Shown: in pieces, positions 1-6,705 of the stretch
Position numbering within the stretch: the first letter of the stretch is position 1
How the letters are laid out: every line of letters starts with the position of its first letter
Assembly: GCA_027485005.1 (NCBI GenBank)
Contig: JAIXRX010000117.1
Location: 1 to 18,950 of the forward strand
From: Alphaproteobacteria bacterium
GTDB taxonomy: Bacteria; Pseudomonadota; Alphaproteobacteria; Rickettsiales; JAIXRX01
Direction: 5' to 3'
Length of the DNA stretch: 18,950 nt
The notes under the pieces: generated by a model
Database searches by the model: none
Told to the model about the DNA's origin: nothing
Seen by the model: the letters and a program-made list of their open reading frames with translations, nothing else
Translations under genes and position numbers: made by a program

Positions 1-1524
1 GAGGCTGAGGCGGATGATCTTGTCATCGAAGATGGCAAGGTGGCTGGGGTGAAATTATTGGATGGTCGAGCGGTGAAATGTTTCGCCGTCGTCCTCACCA
101 CGGGCACCTTTTTGCGTGGCTTGATTCACCTTGGTGAAAAACAAATTCCAGCGGGTAGGGTGGGTGAAAAGCCAACCCTCGGGCTTTCGAAAACATTAGA
201 AAAAATTGGCTTCCAGCTTGGTCGATTAAAGACAGGAACGCCGCCGCGCCTAAGTAAAAAATCGATCGATTGGTTGTCCTTAGAACCTCAACATGGGGAT
301 GCGATTCCGGTGCCATTTTCCTATATGGTTGATAAAATTACCGTGCCACAAATTGAATGCCGCATTACTTATACGGGGGCAAATACCCACGAAGCGATTC
401 GTTCCAATCTCCATCGCTCGCCTATGTATTCGGGGCAAATCGAGGGCAGGGGGCCGCGCTATTGTCCGTCGATTGAAGATAAAATTGTTCGTTTTGCCGA
501 CAAAGAGCGCCACCAAATTTTCTTAGAACCTGAGGGTTTGGACGATGATACGGTTTATCCCAATGGTATCTCAACTTCTCTTCCGGAGGATGTTCAGGAC
601 GCGATTATTGCCTCCATTCCCGGCCTCGAAAAAGCGGTGATTTTACGATATGGTTATGCGATTGAATATGACCATGTGGATGCGCGTGAGCTACGCGCAA
701 CACTAGAGTCAAAGCGCCTTTCAGGATTTTTCTTGGCGGGGCAGATCAATGGCACCACGGGCTATGAGGAGGCTGGTGGGCAGGGGTTGATCGCCGGTAT
801 CAATGCCGCCCTTAAATCCATGAATCGCGAGGATGAGTTCACCATTAATCGCGGTGAGGGTTATATTGGGGTGATGATTGATGACCTTATTACCCTTGGA
901 ACCAATGAGCCATACCGGATGTTCACCTCCCGTTCGGAGTATCGCCTGACCCTTCGCGCGGACAATGCTGACCTTCGTTTGACCTCTCGCGGAATCGAGA
1001 TTGGGGTGGTGGGTGATGGTCGCAAAAATGTATTTTTAGAGAAATTGAACGCCCTGAATGTTTCACGTGAAACATTTTTGAGTCTCTCGATGACCCCTAA
1101 TGAGGTCAAAAAATTCGGGATTCAAATCAATCAGGATGGGGTTCGTCGGACGGCTTTAGACCTTTTATCTTACCAAAATGTTTCACGTGAAACATTTTTG
1201 AGCGTCTGGCCGCAGCTTGAACAGACTCGCCCAGATGTATGGCAACAATTGGAAATTGAGTCGATGTATCAAGGGTTTATCGATAAGCAAGCCATGGAAA
1301 TTGACCGCCTGAAGGACGAAGATGGCCACCCTATCCCTGATTGGATTCAGTATAATATGGTGCCGTCCTTGTCGAAAGAGTTGAGTGGAAAGCTGGCGGC
1401 TGCCGCCCCTAAATCGATCGGCGAGGCAAAGAAAATTCAGGGCATGACCCCTGCCGCTTTGATGGCATTGCTTATTCATATTCGTCGGGGTGAGGGGGCG
1501 CAGGCCTCCAAAAAAATTGCGTAA
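1..1524 (+). CDS. mnmG: MnmG (GidA) tRNA uridine-5-carboxymethylaminomethyl modification protein, 5' end outside window
   Basis: The frame is open from base 1, so the gene begins upstream; 507 codons are visible and roughly 115-120 N-terminal residues, including the FAD-binding Rossmann start, are missing relative to the usual ~620-630 residues. MnmG, with MnmE, modifies the wobble uridine of several tRNAs in the cytoplasm using FAD and a folate donor. Family signatures are visible: GPRYCPSIEDK at about residues 151-161 of the visible part, GQINGTTGYEE at 247-257, EPYRMFTSRSEYRL further on, and the C-terminal SIGEAKKIQGMTPAALMALL motif. Oddly, the C-terminal helical region contains the heptapeptide NVSRETF twice (residues 353-359 and 393-399), each encoded by a parS palindrome. 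The TAA stop overlaps the rsmG ATG by one base (TAATG), implying an operon and probable translational coupling. Confidence 0.97.
   Translation, partial: EAEADDLVIEDGKVAGVKLLDGRAVKCFAVVLTTGTFLRGLIHLGEKQIPAGRVGEKPTLGLSKTLEKIGFQLGRLKTGTPPRLSKKSIDWLSLEPQHGDAIPVPFSYMVDKITVPQIECRITYTGANTHEAIRSNLHRSPMYSGQIEGRGPRYCPSIEDKIVRFADKERHQIFLEPEGLDDDTVYPNGISTSLPEDVQDAIIASIPGLEKAVILRYGYAIEYDHVDARELRATLESKRLSGFFLAGQINGTTGYEEAGGQGLIAGINAALKSMNREDEFTINRGEGYIGVMIDDLITLGTNEPYRMFTSRSEYRLTLRADNADLRLTSRGIEIGVVGDGRKNVFLEKLNALNVSRETFLSLSMTPNEVKKFGIQINQDGVRRTALDLLSYQNVSRETFLSVWPQLEQTRPDVWQQLEIESMYQGFIDKQAMEIDRLKDEDGHPIPDWIQYNMVPSLSKELSGKLAAAAPKSIGEAKKIQGMTPAALMALLIHIRRGEGAQASKKIA
1059..1074. promoter_or_regulatory. parS: parS centromere site 1 (inside mnmG)
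   Basis: Exact 16-bp TGTTTCACGTGAAACA, the canonical chromosomal parS bound by ParB. The perfect palindrome extends to 20 bp (1057-1076). It is read in frame as NVSRETF in MnmG. The site lies about 2 kb upstream of parB, where alphaproteobacterial parS clusters are expected. Confidence 0.95.
1179..1194. promoter_or_regulatory. parS: parS centromere site 2 (inside mnmG)
   Basis: Second exact TGTTTCACGTGAAACA, exactly 120 bp after the first. The perfect palindrome extends to 24 bp (1175-1198). It encodes NVSRETF in MnmG in the same codon phase. Bases 1177-1202 are identical to 1057-1082, that is, the identity runs past the palindrome on the 3' side. Confidence 0.95.
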
Positions 1525-2150
1525 TGACCCCCCTGCCCCACCGCGATTATAAAAAAATTGTGGATGAAAATGTTTCACGTGAAACATTTTCACAATTAGA
1601 AATCTATGTGGCGACACTTTTAAAATGGAATAAGTCGATCCGATTGATCGCCGATAGTACCGAGGCGGATATTTGGGGGCGACATATTTTTGATGGCCTT
1701 CAGGGGTTAGAATATTTGCCAAAAGGTGAAATAAAAATTTCTGATATGGGTTCGGGTGGTGGGGTGCCGGGATTGCCGATGGCCGCCGCTAGACCGGACG
1801 CGATGGTGACATTGATAGAAAGTGACCAACGAAAATGTACATTCTTAGAAGTAGCCGCGCGTGAAATGGGACTAAAAAATCTGGTTGTAAAATGCCAACG
1901 ATTAGAGAGTTTGGGTGCCAATCCACAAGATGTCATTACGGCCAGAGCCTTGGCTTCCCTTAAAAATCTGATTGATTTTTCCGCGCCACTTCGCCATACA
2001 GAAACGGTCTTGTTATTCCATAAAGGAAAGCGCCACACGGAAGAGGTGGTGGAAGCAAGGCAAGCCTATGAATTTAATGAGGAAATATTTCCTAGTGCGT
2101 TAGGGGAGGGGGGCGCCCTGCTTCGTCTAACGCAGATTAAAATGAAATAG
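1524..2150 (+). CDS. rsmG: RsmG (GidB) 16S rRNA guanine-N7 methyltransferase
   Basis: 208 residues, normal for the family. RsmG uses S-adenosylmethionine to methylate G527 (E. coli numbering) of 16S rRNA in the cytoplasm. Visible features are KWNKSIRLI (34-42), the RHIFDGLQ segment corresponding to the family's RHxxDSLQ, the SAM-binding glycine loop DMGSGGGVPG at 74-83, and TARALASL near 139-146, which matches the family's SRAxASL. The N-terminus carries NVSRETF (16-22), encoded by the third parS; I recall VSRET-like starts in other alphaproteobacterial RsmG proteins, which would fit a conserved parS position. The ATG overlaps the mnmG stop. It is followed after 51 nt by parA. Confidence 0.96.
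   Translation: MTPLPHRDYKKIVDENVSRETFSQLEIYVATLLKWNKSIRLIADSTEADIWGRHIFDGLQGLEYLPKGEIKISDMGSGGGVPGLPMAAARPDAMVTLIESDQRKCTFLEVAAREMGLKNLVVKCQRLESLGANPQDVITARALASLKNLIDFSAPLRHTETVLLFHKGKRHTEEVVEARQAYEFNEEIFPSALGEGGALLRLTQIKMK
1571..1586. promoter_or_regulatory. parS: parS centromere site 3 (inside rsmG)
   Basis: Third exact TGTTTCACGTGAAACA. It lies in the longest palindrome of the three, 28 bp perfect (1565-1592). It is read as NVSRETF near the N-terminus of RsmG, in the same codon phase as the two mnmG sites. It is about 0.6 kb upstream of parA. Confidence 0.95.
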
Positions 2151-2165
2151 AGCGACCTATATAAT
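2137..2165 (+). promoter_or_regulatory. candidate promoter for parA-parB
   Basis: A perfect -10 TATAAT (2160-2165) stands 17 bp after TTAAAA (2137-2142, four of six matches to TTGACA), overlapping the end of rsmG. The predicted transcript would start near 2172, about 30 nt before parA. It would allow parAB expression independent of mnmG-rsmG. Found by eye only. Confidence 0.45.
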
Positions 2166-2201
2166 AAGTAGTCGTCGATATAAAGACAGAGGAACGAGCA
2201 G

Positions 2202-3026
2202 ATGCAAAAAAAATCTTCGCCACGCGTGATTTCCATTGTGAACCAAAAAGGTGGTGTGGGCAAAACCACGACCGCTGTCAATCTTGCCACCGCATTAGCG
2301 GCCATCCATAAAAAAGTATTGTTGATTGATCTTGACCCGCAAGGCAATGCCAGCACGGGTTTGGGGGTGCTGCGCGCGGACCGAGTCAAGACGTCTTACG
2401 ATGTTTTGATGAATGGTATGGGGATTGATGAGGCGCAAGTAAAAACGGAAATTCCAGGGCTTTCTTTGATCACTTCAACCATTGATTTATCTGGTGCTGA
2501 ACTTGAGCTGGTGATGGAAGAGCAACGTGAATTCCGTATGCGTAACGCAATGCAAGAGATTGCAACGCACTATGATTATATCCTGTTTGATTGCCCGCCC
2601 TCTTTGAGTTTGATTACGATTAATGCGTTGGTGGCGTCGGACGCGGTTCTCATTCCGCTGCAATGTGAATTTTTTGCACTTGAAGGCTTGAGCCATTTGC
2701 TCAAAACCGTGGAGCTAGTGCGCCAGCGTTTAAACCCACGTTTGGAAGTGCAAGGCGTGGTGCTGACCATGTATGACAAACGCAATAAATTGACCGAACA
2801 AATTGAAACTGACGTGCGCGAATTTTTGGGTGAGCTTGTTTATAAAACGGTGATTCCACGCAACGTAAGAATGTCGGAAGCGCCCTCTCACGGCAAGCCA
2901 GCGATTGTGTATGATTTGAAGTGTTCGGGTTCGCGCGCCTATCTTTCGCTAGCCAGTGAGCTTTTGAAGCGCGAAAAAATTACAACGAAAAAATCCCCTT
3001 CCGGCGTAGAACCTGCGGCGGCATAG
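2202..3026 (+). CDS. parA: ParA chromosome-partitioning ATPase
   Basis: 274 residues. ParA is a DNA-binding ATPase that dimerises with ATP on the nucleoid; ParB stimulates its ATPase, and the resulting gradient moves the origin. The deviant Walker A motif KGGVGKTT is at 16-23, including the signature first lysine. The Walker A' segment LLIDLDPQGNAST is at about 40-52 and Walker B ILFDCPPS at 127-134. VIPRNVRMSEAPSHGKP near 217-232 is typical of chromosomal ParA/Soj. An AGAGGA ribosome site (2188-2193) lies 8 nt before the ATG. parB follows after 39 nt. The neighbouring parS cluster and parB make a chromosomal ParA assignment secure, rather than a plasmid or MinD-type ATPase. Confidence 0.97.
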   Translation: MQKKSSPRVISIVNQKGGVGKTTTAVNLATALAAIHKKVLLIDLDPQGNASTGLGVLRADRVKTSYDVLMNGMGIDEAQVKTEIPGLSLITSTIDLSGAELELVMEEQREFRMRNAMQEIATHYDYILFDCPPSLSLITINALVASDAVLIPLQCEFFALEGLSHLLKTVELVRQRLNPRLEVQGVVLTMYDKRNKLTEQIETDVREFLGELVYKTVIPRNVRMSEAPSHGKPAIVYDLKCSGSRAYLSLASELLKREKITTKKSPSGVEPAAA

Positions 3027-3065
3027 TGAAATAAACAGACTCAATTAGAAATAAGGAATGAAACG

Positions 3066-4046
3066 ATGAATGCGGTGGCCAATAGAAAATTAGGTAAGGG
3101 ACTTTCGGCATTGATGGCCGAGGATTACAGCAATAATAAACCAAGTGCCCCAAGCGCACCTGAAGCTAAAAATCCAGCGGGCGGCCTGATGAATCTTTCG
3201 GTAAAGGATTTGATCGCGGGACGTTTTCAGCCACGCACACGCTTTACTGATGAGCAGTTGAAAGAGCTTTCTGAATCCATTGCGCGCTCAGGCGTGATGC
3301 AGCCGATTATTGTGCGTCCGCATCCAGAACAAAAAGGCAAATATGAGATTATTGCGGGGGAGCGACGCTGGCGCGCCTCGCAGCTGGCAAAACAAACGAC
3401 GATCCCTGCTTTGGTGCGCGAACTGGACGACAAAGACGCGCTGGAATTGGCACTCGTGGAGAACGTGCAACGCCAAGACCTGACCGCGATGGAAGAGGCG
3501 TATGGTTATCAACGTTTGATGGATGAATTCAGCTATACGCAAGAAGAGCTTTCGGCCACACTCGGCAAATCCCGTTCGCATATTGCTAACATGCTGCGCT
3601 TACTTTCCTTGCCAAAATCTATCCGTGAAAAACTGGAGGAGGGCACGCTAACGCCCGGCCATGCGCGTGCGCTGGTGAAGGCTGAAAAACCTGAAGAACT
3701 AGCAGAAGAAATTGTGCGTCGTGGTTTGAATGTGCGCCAAGCAGAAAATCTTGCGCGTGCTGGCTTGCCCCAAATTGAGAGAAAACCGCGGCCGTCTGCT
3801 GCTGCGCGTGCCCCTGAGGCAATGCCCGCTGCTGCACCAGTGATTGCTGGCCAGTCGCAGGCAGGTGGCTACACGAAGCCCAAAGACCCTGACGTGATCG
3901 CGCTGGAAGAAACCTTGTGTGAAAATCTGGGCCTCAAGGTCAGCATCAATGAATATGATGGCGGGCAACGGGGCGAGGTCGTTCTTTCTTATGAAACGCT
4001 GCATCAGTTGGATGATATTTTGCGTCGTTTAGGCGGCGCGTTCTAG
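3066..4046 (+). CDS. parB: ParB chromosome-partitioning CTPase / parS-binding protein
   Basis: 326 residues. ParB loads at parS, binds CTP and slides as a clamp, forming the partition complex recognised by ParA and, in this group, by MipZ. The N-terminal KLGKGLSALM (8-17) is the ParA-contact motif. The CTP-binding fold shows GERRWR at 98-103 and ENVQRQD at 132-138. A helix-turn-helix for parS recognition lies at about 157-182 (TQEELSATLGKSRSHIANML). A Pro/Ala-rich linker (about 238-270) leads to the C-terminal dimerisation domain. An AAGGA ribosome site (3053-3057) precedes the ATG. It is the last gene of the + strand block; 207 bp separate it from the convergent prepilin gene, with no convincing terminator. 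Confidence 0.97.
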   Translation: MNAVANRKLGKGLSALMAEDYSNNKPSAPSAPEAKNPAGGLMNLSVKDLIAGRFQPRTRFTDEQLKELSESIARSGVMQPIIVRPHPEQKGKYEIIAGERRWRASQLAKQTTIPALVRELDDKDALELALVENVQRQDLTAMEEAYGYQRLMDEFSYTQEELSATLGKSRSHIANMLRLLSLPKSIREKLEEGTLTPGHARALVKAEKPEELAEEIVRRGLNVRQAENLARAGLPQIERKPRPSAAARAPEAMPAAAPVIAGQSQAGGYTKPKDPDVIALEETLCENLGLKVSINEYDGGQRGEVVLSYETLHQLDDILRRLGGAF

Positions 4047-4253
4047 AGGATTTTTTTGTTTTTATGGCGTTGGTCTGCCGGCTCAAGTTCGGTCATGTCG
4101 TTTTCTACATTTCCTCACTCTCGCCTTGACCGCCTTGTATAACTCAAAAACAAATCCCTCTATCGGGCTGTGCCTAAACAAAAATAACCTCGTCTTATGG
4201 TGAAGGAGCGAGTCATAAAATTCAGGTGATTTCTAGATTATTATTGATTTCCC

Positions 4254-5081
4254 CTAGAAAGCATCTTCAACTTGCAGCGAACAAATTGCGGCGGTGCTGC
4301 TAAGGCTGTAACCTGCGATGGCGGCGGTAGCGGCGGTTCCGTTCGTGAGTGCTGCCCCGCTTGATGCATTCACAGCACAATTGCTACCGCCCGGATAACC
4401 GCCTGGGCCCCAGAAAGCTCGCCATTGACCATTGCCAGGACGGCCGTCGTCGGCTTTAGTATCAAGGCTGGAGGCTTCAGCGCCAGTAAAAATAGGATAT
4501 CCTGGCCACCCTGCACCACCGTTTATAGCGCCAATGACAAGGCATGGATTGGAGCTGTTGCGCGTCCAATAGGTGCTGCTACCATCATTTGCAACGCAAG
4601 GGGTGGATGAGATATATAAAAAACCTAAATCCGCGATACGCCCTGTGGGGCAGTTGGTGCCACCAACGCAGCTATAATAAGTGGTGCCGCGCCCGCTGTA
4701 GGAGCCTGAAATAAGCCCTGCATTCGCTAAATGTTGCCAGACCAAGAATTGTTCCATAGGCCCGCCACCTGGTGCAAAAGCACTAATAAGACCATCGCCA
4801 TTTCCATTGCAGGTTTGCGTGCCAGTACCAGCAGCGCCTGTGGCACAACCTGGGTTTACGCCCCAATAAGATTGCGCGTTGGTCATATCGCCCGGTTTGC
4901 TATTATATTTTAGCTTGAAGGTGTTGACAGCAACTCTGAATTTATTGGCATCCGCAATAGTAGCATTTAATTCACTCGCGCGAATGAGATCCTGCCCCGT
5001 GAGAATACCGCCTGTGATGAGGCCGATAATCACCAGAACAATGGCTAGCTCGACCAGTGAGAATCCGTTTTTCTTTTTCAT
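4254..5081 (-). CDS. prepilin-like protein with type IV pilin N-terminal methylation motif
   Basis: 275 residues. It starts with a basic leader KKKNG followed by FSLVELAIVLVIIGLITGG, the class III prepilin signature. Prepilin peptidase would cut between G6 and F7, leaving methylatable Phe at +1 and Glu at +5. One hydrophobic helix (about 7-28) is followed by a Gly/Ser/Asn-rich globular part with several cysteines, for example near YYSCVGGTNC. It is therefore a pilin or pseudopilin anchored in the inner membrane and possibly assembled into a fibre. I cannot tell a major pilin from a minor pilin or a type II secretion pseudopilin. No assembly ATPase, peptidase or secretin gene is in the window. 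It lies 73 bp downstream of holA on the same strand and may have its own promoter. Confidence 0.85.
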   Translation of the reverse strand: MKKKNGFSLVELAIVLVIIGLITGGILTGQDLIRASELNATIADANKFRVAVNTFKLKYNSKPGDMTNAQSYWGVNPGCATGAAGTGTQTCNGNGDGLISAFAPGGGPMEQFLVWQHLANAGLISGSYSGRGTTYYSCVGGTNCPTGRIADLGFLYISSTPCVANDGSSTYWTRNSSNPCLVIGAINGGAGWPGYPIFTGAEASSLDTKADDGRPGNGQWRAFWGPGGYPGGSNCAVNASSGAALTNGTAATAAIAGYSLSSTAAICSLQVEDAF

Positions 5082-5115
5082 GCGCGCGCCTTGAAATGAA
5101 GGAATGATTTTCCCT

Positions 5116-5124
5116 AGTATATCA
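5116..5124 (-). promoter_or_regulatory. candidate extended -10 promoter for the prepilin gene
   Basis: On the minus strand the sequence reads TGATATACT, an extended -10 (TGn plus TATACT), located in the 73-bp gap between holA and the prepilin gene. No good -35 is visible at 16-18 bp. The predicted leader is about 28 nt. It suggests that the prepilin can be transcribed separately from holA. Confidence 0.35.
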
Positions 5125-5154
5125 ACAAGCGCAGGTGCCCGCGAGGGGAAATAA

Positions 5155-6192
5155 TTAAGCGGCGCGTTTTAGGCCTTGGGCTTTGAGTGCAATAGCTAGT
5201 AGGCTTTCTTCACACAGCTGCTCCGCATTGCGCGGAGATTGTTTGAGGCCAAGCTCAAGCGCGTGAAGATCAGAAAGTGCTGCCGCCACGGCCACCCCGT
5301 TCCACATACTGGCATGGCGCTTGGTGTGTGGAGCCTGTTTGTAAAAGGGGCGAGTAGCTGCGACTGCCGCGTCTAGCGGGGTGCCGGCGCTGACTTCGGC
5401 GGCGATATTTTGCAATTTCTGAAAATATTTAAGCGCTGTACGGGCGATTGCCACCGGTGCTTCGCCGTCTTTGAAATGTTTATGTAGGTGATGCAGCAAA
5501 GCGGTACTGTCGGCACCAGCCAGTGCATTAGACACATCCTGCATGCTCAGCTCTTTATTTTCGCCCGCAAGGTCAGTGGCTAGTTGCAGGCTTAGCTCGC
5601 GCTGTTCTTTGCCCAAATAGAGGTCAATTTTTTCGATTTCCTGACGGGTGACTTTGCGGTTGCCGCCCCATTGCGAGGCAAGGTAGCGCACCACTTCGGG
5701 GGTGGCGCGAATGGATTTTTCCTGCAAAGCGGCGCGCAAGAAACCTTCCAGCTGTGGCCCTTCGTCGGGGTAGCAACCAAGTGCCGCTGTAAAATCCTCG
5801 TTTTCCGCCCATTTGCGTAAACTGCTGGAGCTGGCCAATTCATCGGCCATGATGATGAGAAAATGCACATCGCCCAGGGTGTTCTCAGCGTAAAATTCCT
5901 GCACGATTTTTGGAGTGGCGGCATTGGGTGCGCGCAGCACCACCAATTTGCTATCGCCTAATAAACTCAAAGACGTCAGTGCGTCGGATAAAGCGGCGGG
6001 GTCGGAGGAAAGCTGATCACCAGAAAGTTCGGTGATGCTCATGGGGTCGGCCTTCGGGCCAAGCAGCGCGGCTTGCAGCGTTTGGGCCAGCTCACGCACC
6101 ATGCCTTCATCCGCACCATAAAACAACGCTACACGCACATGGCGTGGGGGTGATTGGATGAAAGAGGTAAGGTCGCGTGTAGAAATTTTCAT
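5155..6192 (-). CDS. holA: HolA, DNA polymerase III delta subunit
   Basis: 345 residues, the usual length. Delta is the clamp-loader subunit that opens the beta sliding clamp; it keeps a AAA+-like fold without a working ATP site. The start VALFYGADEGMVRELAQTLQ (about 21-40) matches the family's FLLYGPDEGLVRERA-type opening, and the SLSLLGDSKLVVLR segment (about 94-107) and the basic-acidic ATPEVVRYLASQWGGNRKVTRQEIEKIDLY region match the middle domain. The ATG is 6 nt after the lptE stop, so the two are co-transcribed, an order (lptE then holA) common in alphaproteobacteria. Its C-terminal region is the least conserved, as usual. Confidence 0.92.
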   Translation of the reverse strand: MKISTRDLTSFIQSPPRHVRVALFYGADEGMVRELAQTLQAALLGPKADPMSITELSGDQLSSDPAALSDALTSLSLLGDSKLVVLRAPNAATPKIVQEFYAENTLGDVHFLIIMADELASSSSLRKWAENEDFTAALGCYPDEGPQLEGFLRAALQEKSIRATPEVVRYLASQWGGNRKVTRQEIEKIDLYLGKEQRELSLQLATDLAGENKELSMQDVSNALAGADSTALLHHLHKHFKDGEAPVAIARTALKYFQKLQNIAAEVSAGTPLDAAVAATRPFYKQAPHTKRHASMWNGVAVAAALSDLHALELGLKQSPRNAEQLCEESLLAIALKAQGLKRAA

Positions 6193-6198
6193 AATCGG

Positions 6199-6705
6199 CT
6201 ATTCTCTAGCCAGTGCGTCGGCCACCCGCAAGGCAATGTCGGCGGCAAGTTCTTGCATCCCACGTTGTACCGTGTCTTGGGAGGCGGCATAGGTAGCAAA
6301 ATCAGACTTAGAAACGTTGTAGCTTGCCGTGCGCCGAATATTGTTTTCAAGCAAAACTTTATTGTCGCTCAGGCGCACGAGTTGCATGGAGGCGTAAAGA
6401 TTGCGCGTGTAGCGCGACACTGAGCGGTCAATTTGAATGGCGATGGGCACTAGTTCGGTGGAGAAAGAAACCTGCAAAACGTAGGCCGCTGGGGCCGAAG
6501 TGCCTGTCGGATTGAGTTTATCGAGCAGGGTATTGCGCAGAATCTGCCCCTCGCGTTCAATGATAGGCTCCACTCTGACTTGGGCAAGTTTTTTAGCGCC
6601 TGCGCTATTCAGCCCGTTGTTTTTACCGTAAACAGGCGTGAAGCCGCAGCCTGCAAGGGACAAGAGCAGCGTGAGCGCGCAAAGCGACTTAAGCGGCGAC
6701 CACAT
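6199..6705 (-). CDS. lptE: LptE-type LPS-assembly lipoprotein
   Basis: 168 residues from the chosen ATG. A short charged start, a hydrophobic run and a lipobox LAGC (17-20) predict an outer-membrane lipoprotein acylated on C20, followed by GFTPVYG, the typical mature start of this family. LptE plugs the LptD barrel and helps insert lipopolysaccharide in the outer leaflet. An in-frame ATG further upstream (6771) would bury the signal peptide behind 22 polar residues inside leuS, so 6705 is preferred. With this start the gene overlaps the end of leuS by 17 bp and ends 6 nt before holA. The placement between leuS and holA supports the assignment, since sequence conservation in LptE is low. Confidence 0.88.
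   Translation of the reverse strand: MWSPLKSLCALTLLLSLAGCGFTPVYGKNNGLNSAGAKKLAQVRVEPIIEREGQILRNTLLDKLNPTGTSAPAAYVLQVSFSTELVPIAIQIDRSVSRYTRNLYASMQLVRLSDNKVLLENNIRRTASYNVSKSDFATYAASQDTVQRGMQELAADIALRVADALARE

Noticed and set aside
79..88. A TGTTTCGCCG sequence resembling half of parS in mnmG
   Set aside because: Only one arm matches; there is no palindrome and no GTGAAACA arm.
4022..4057. Stem GCGTCG/CGGCGC at the parB end followed by a T7 run, a possible terminator
   Set aside because: The stem lies inside coding sequence, needs a G-U pair, and the T run is 11 nt away, too far for an intrinsic terminator.
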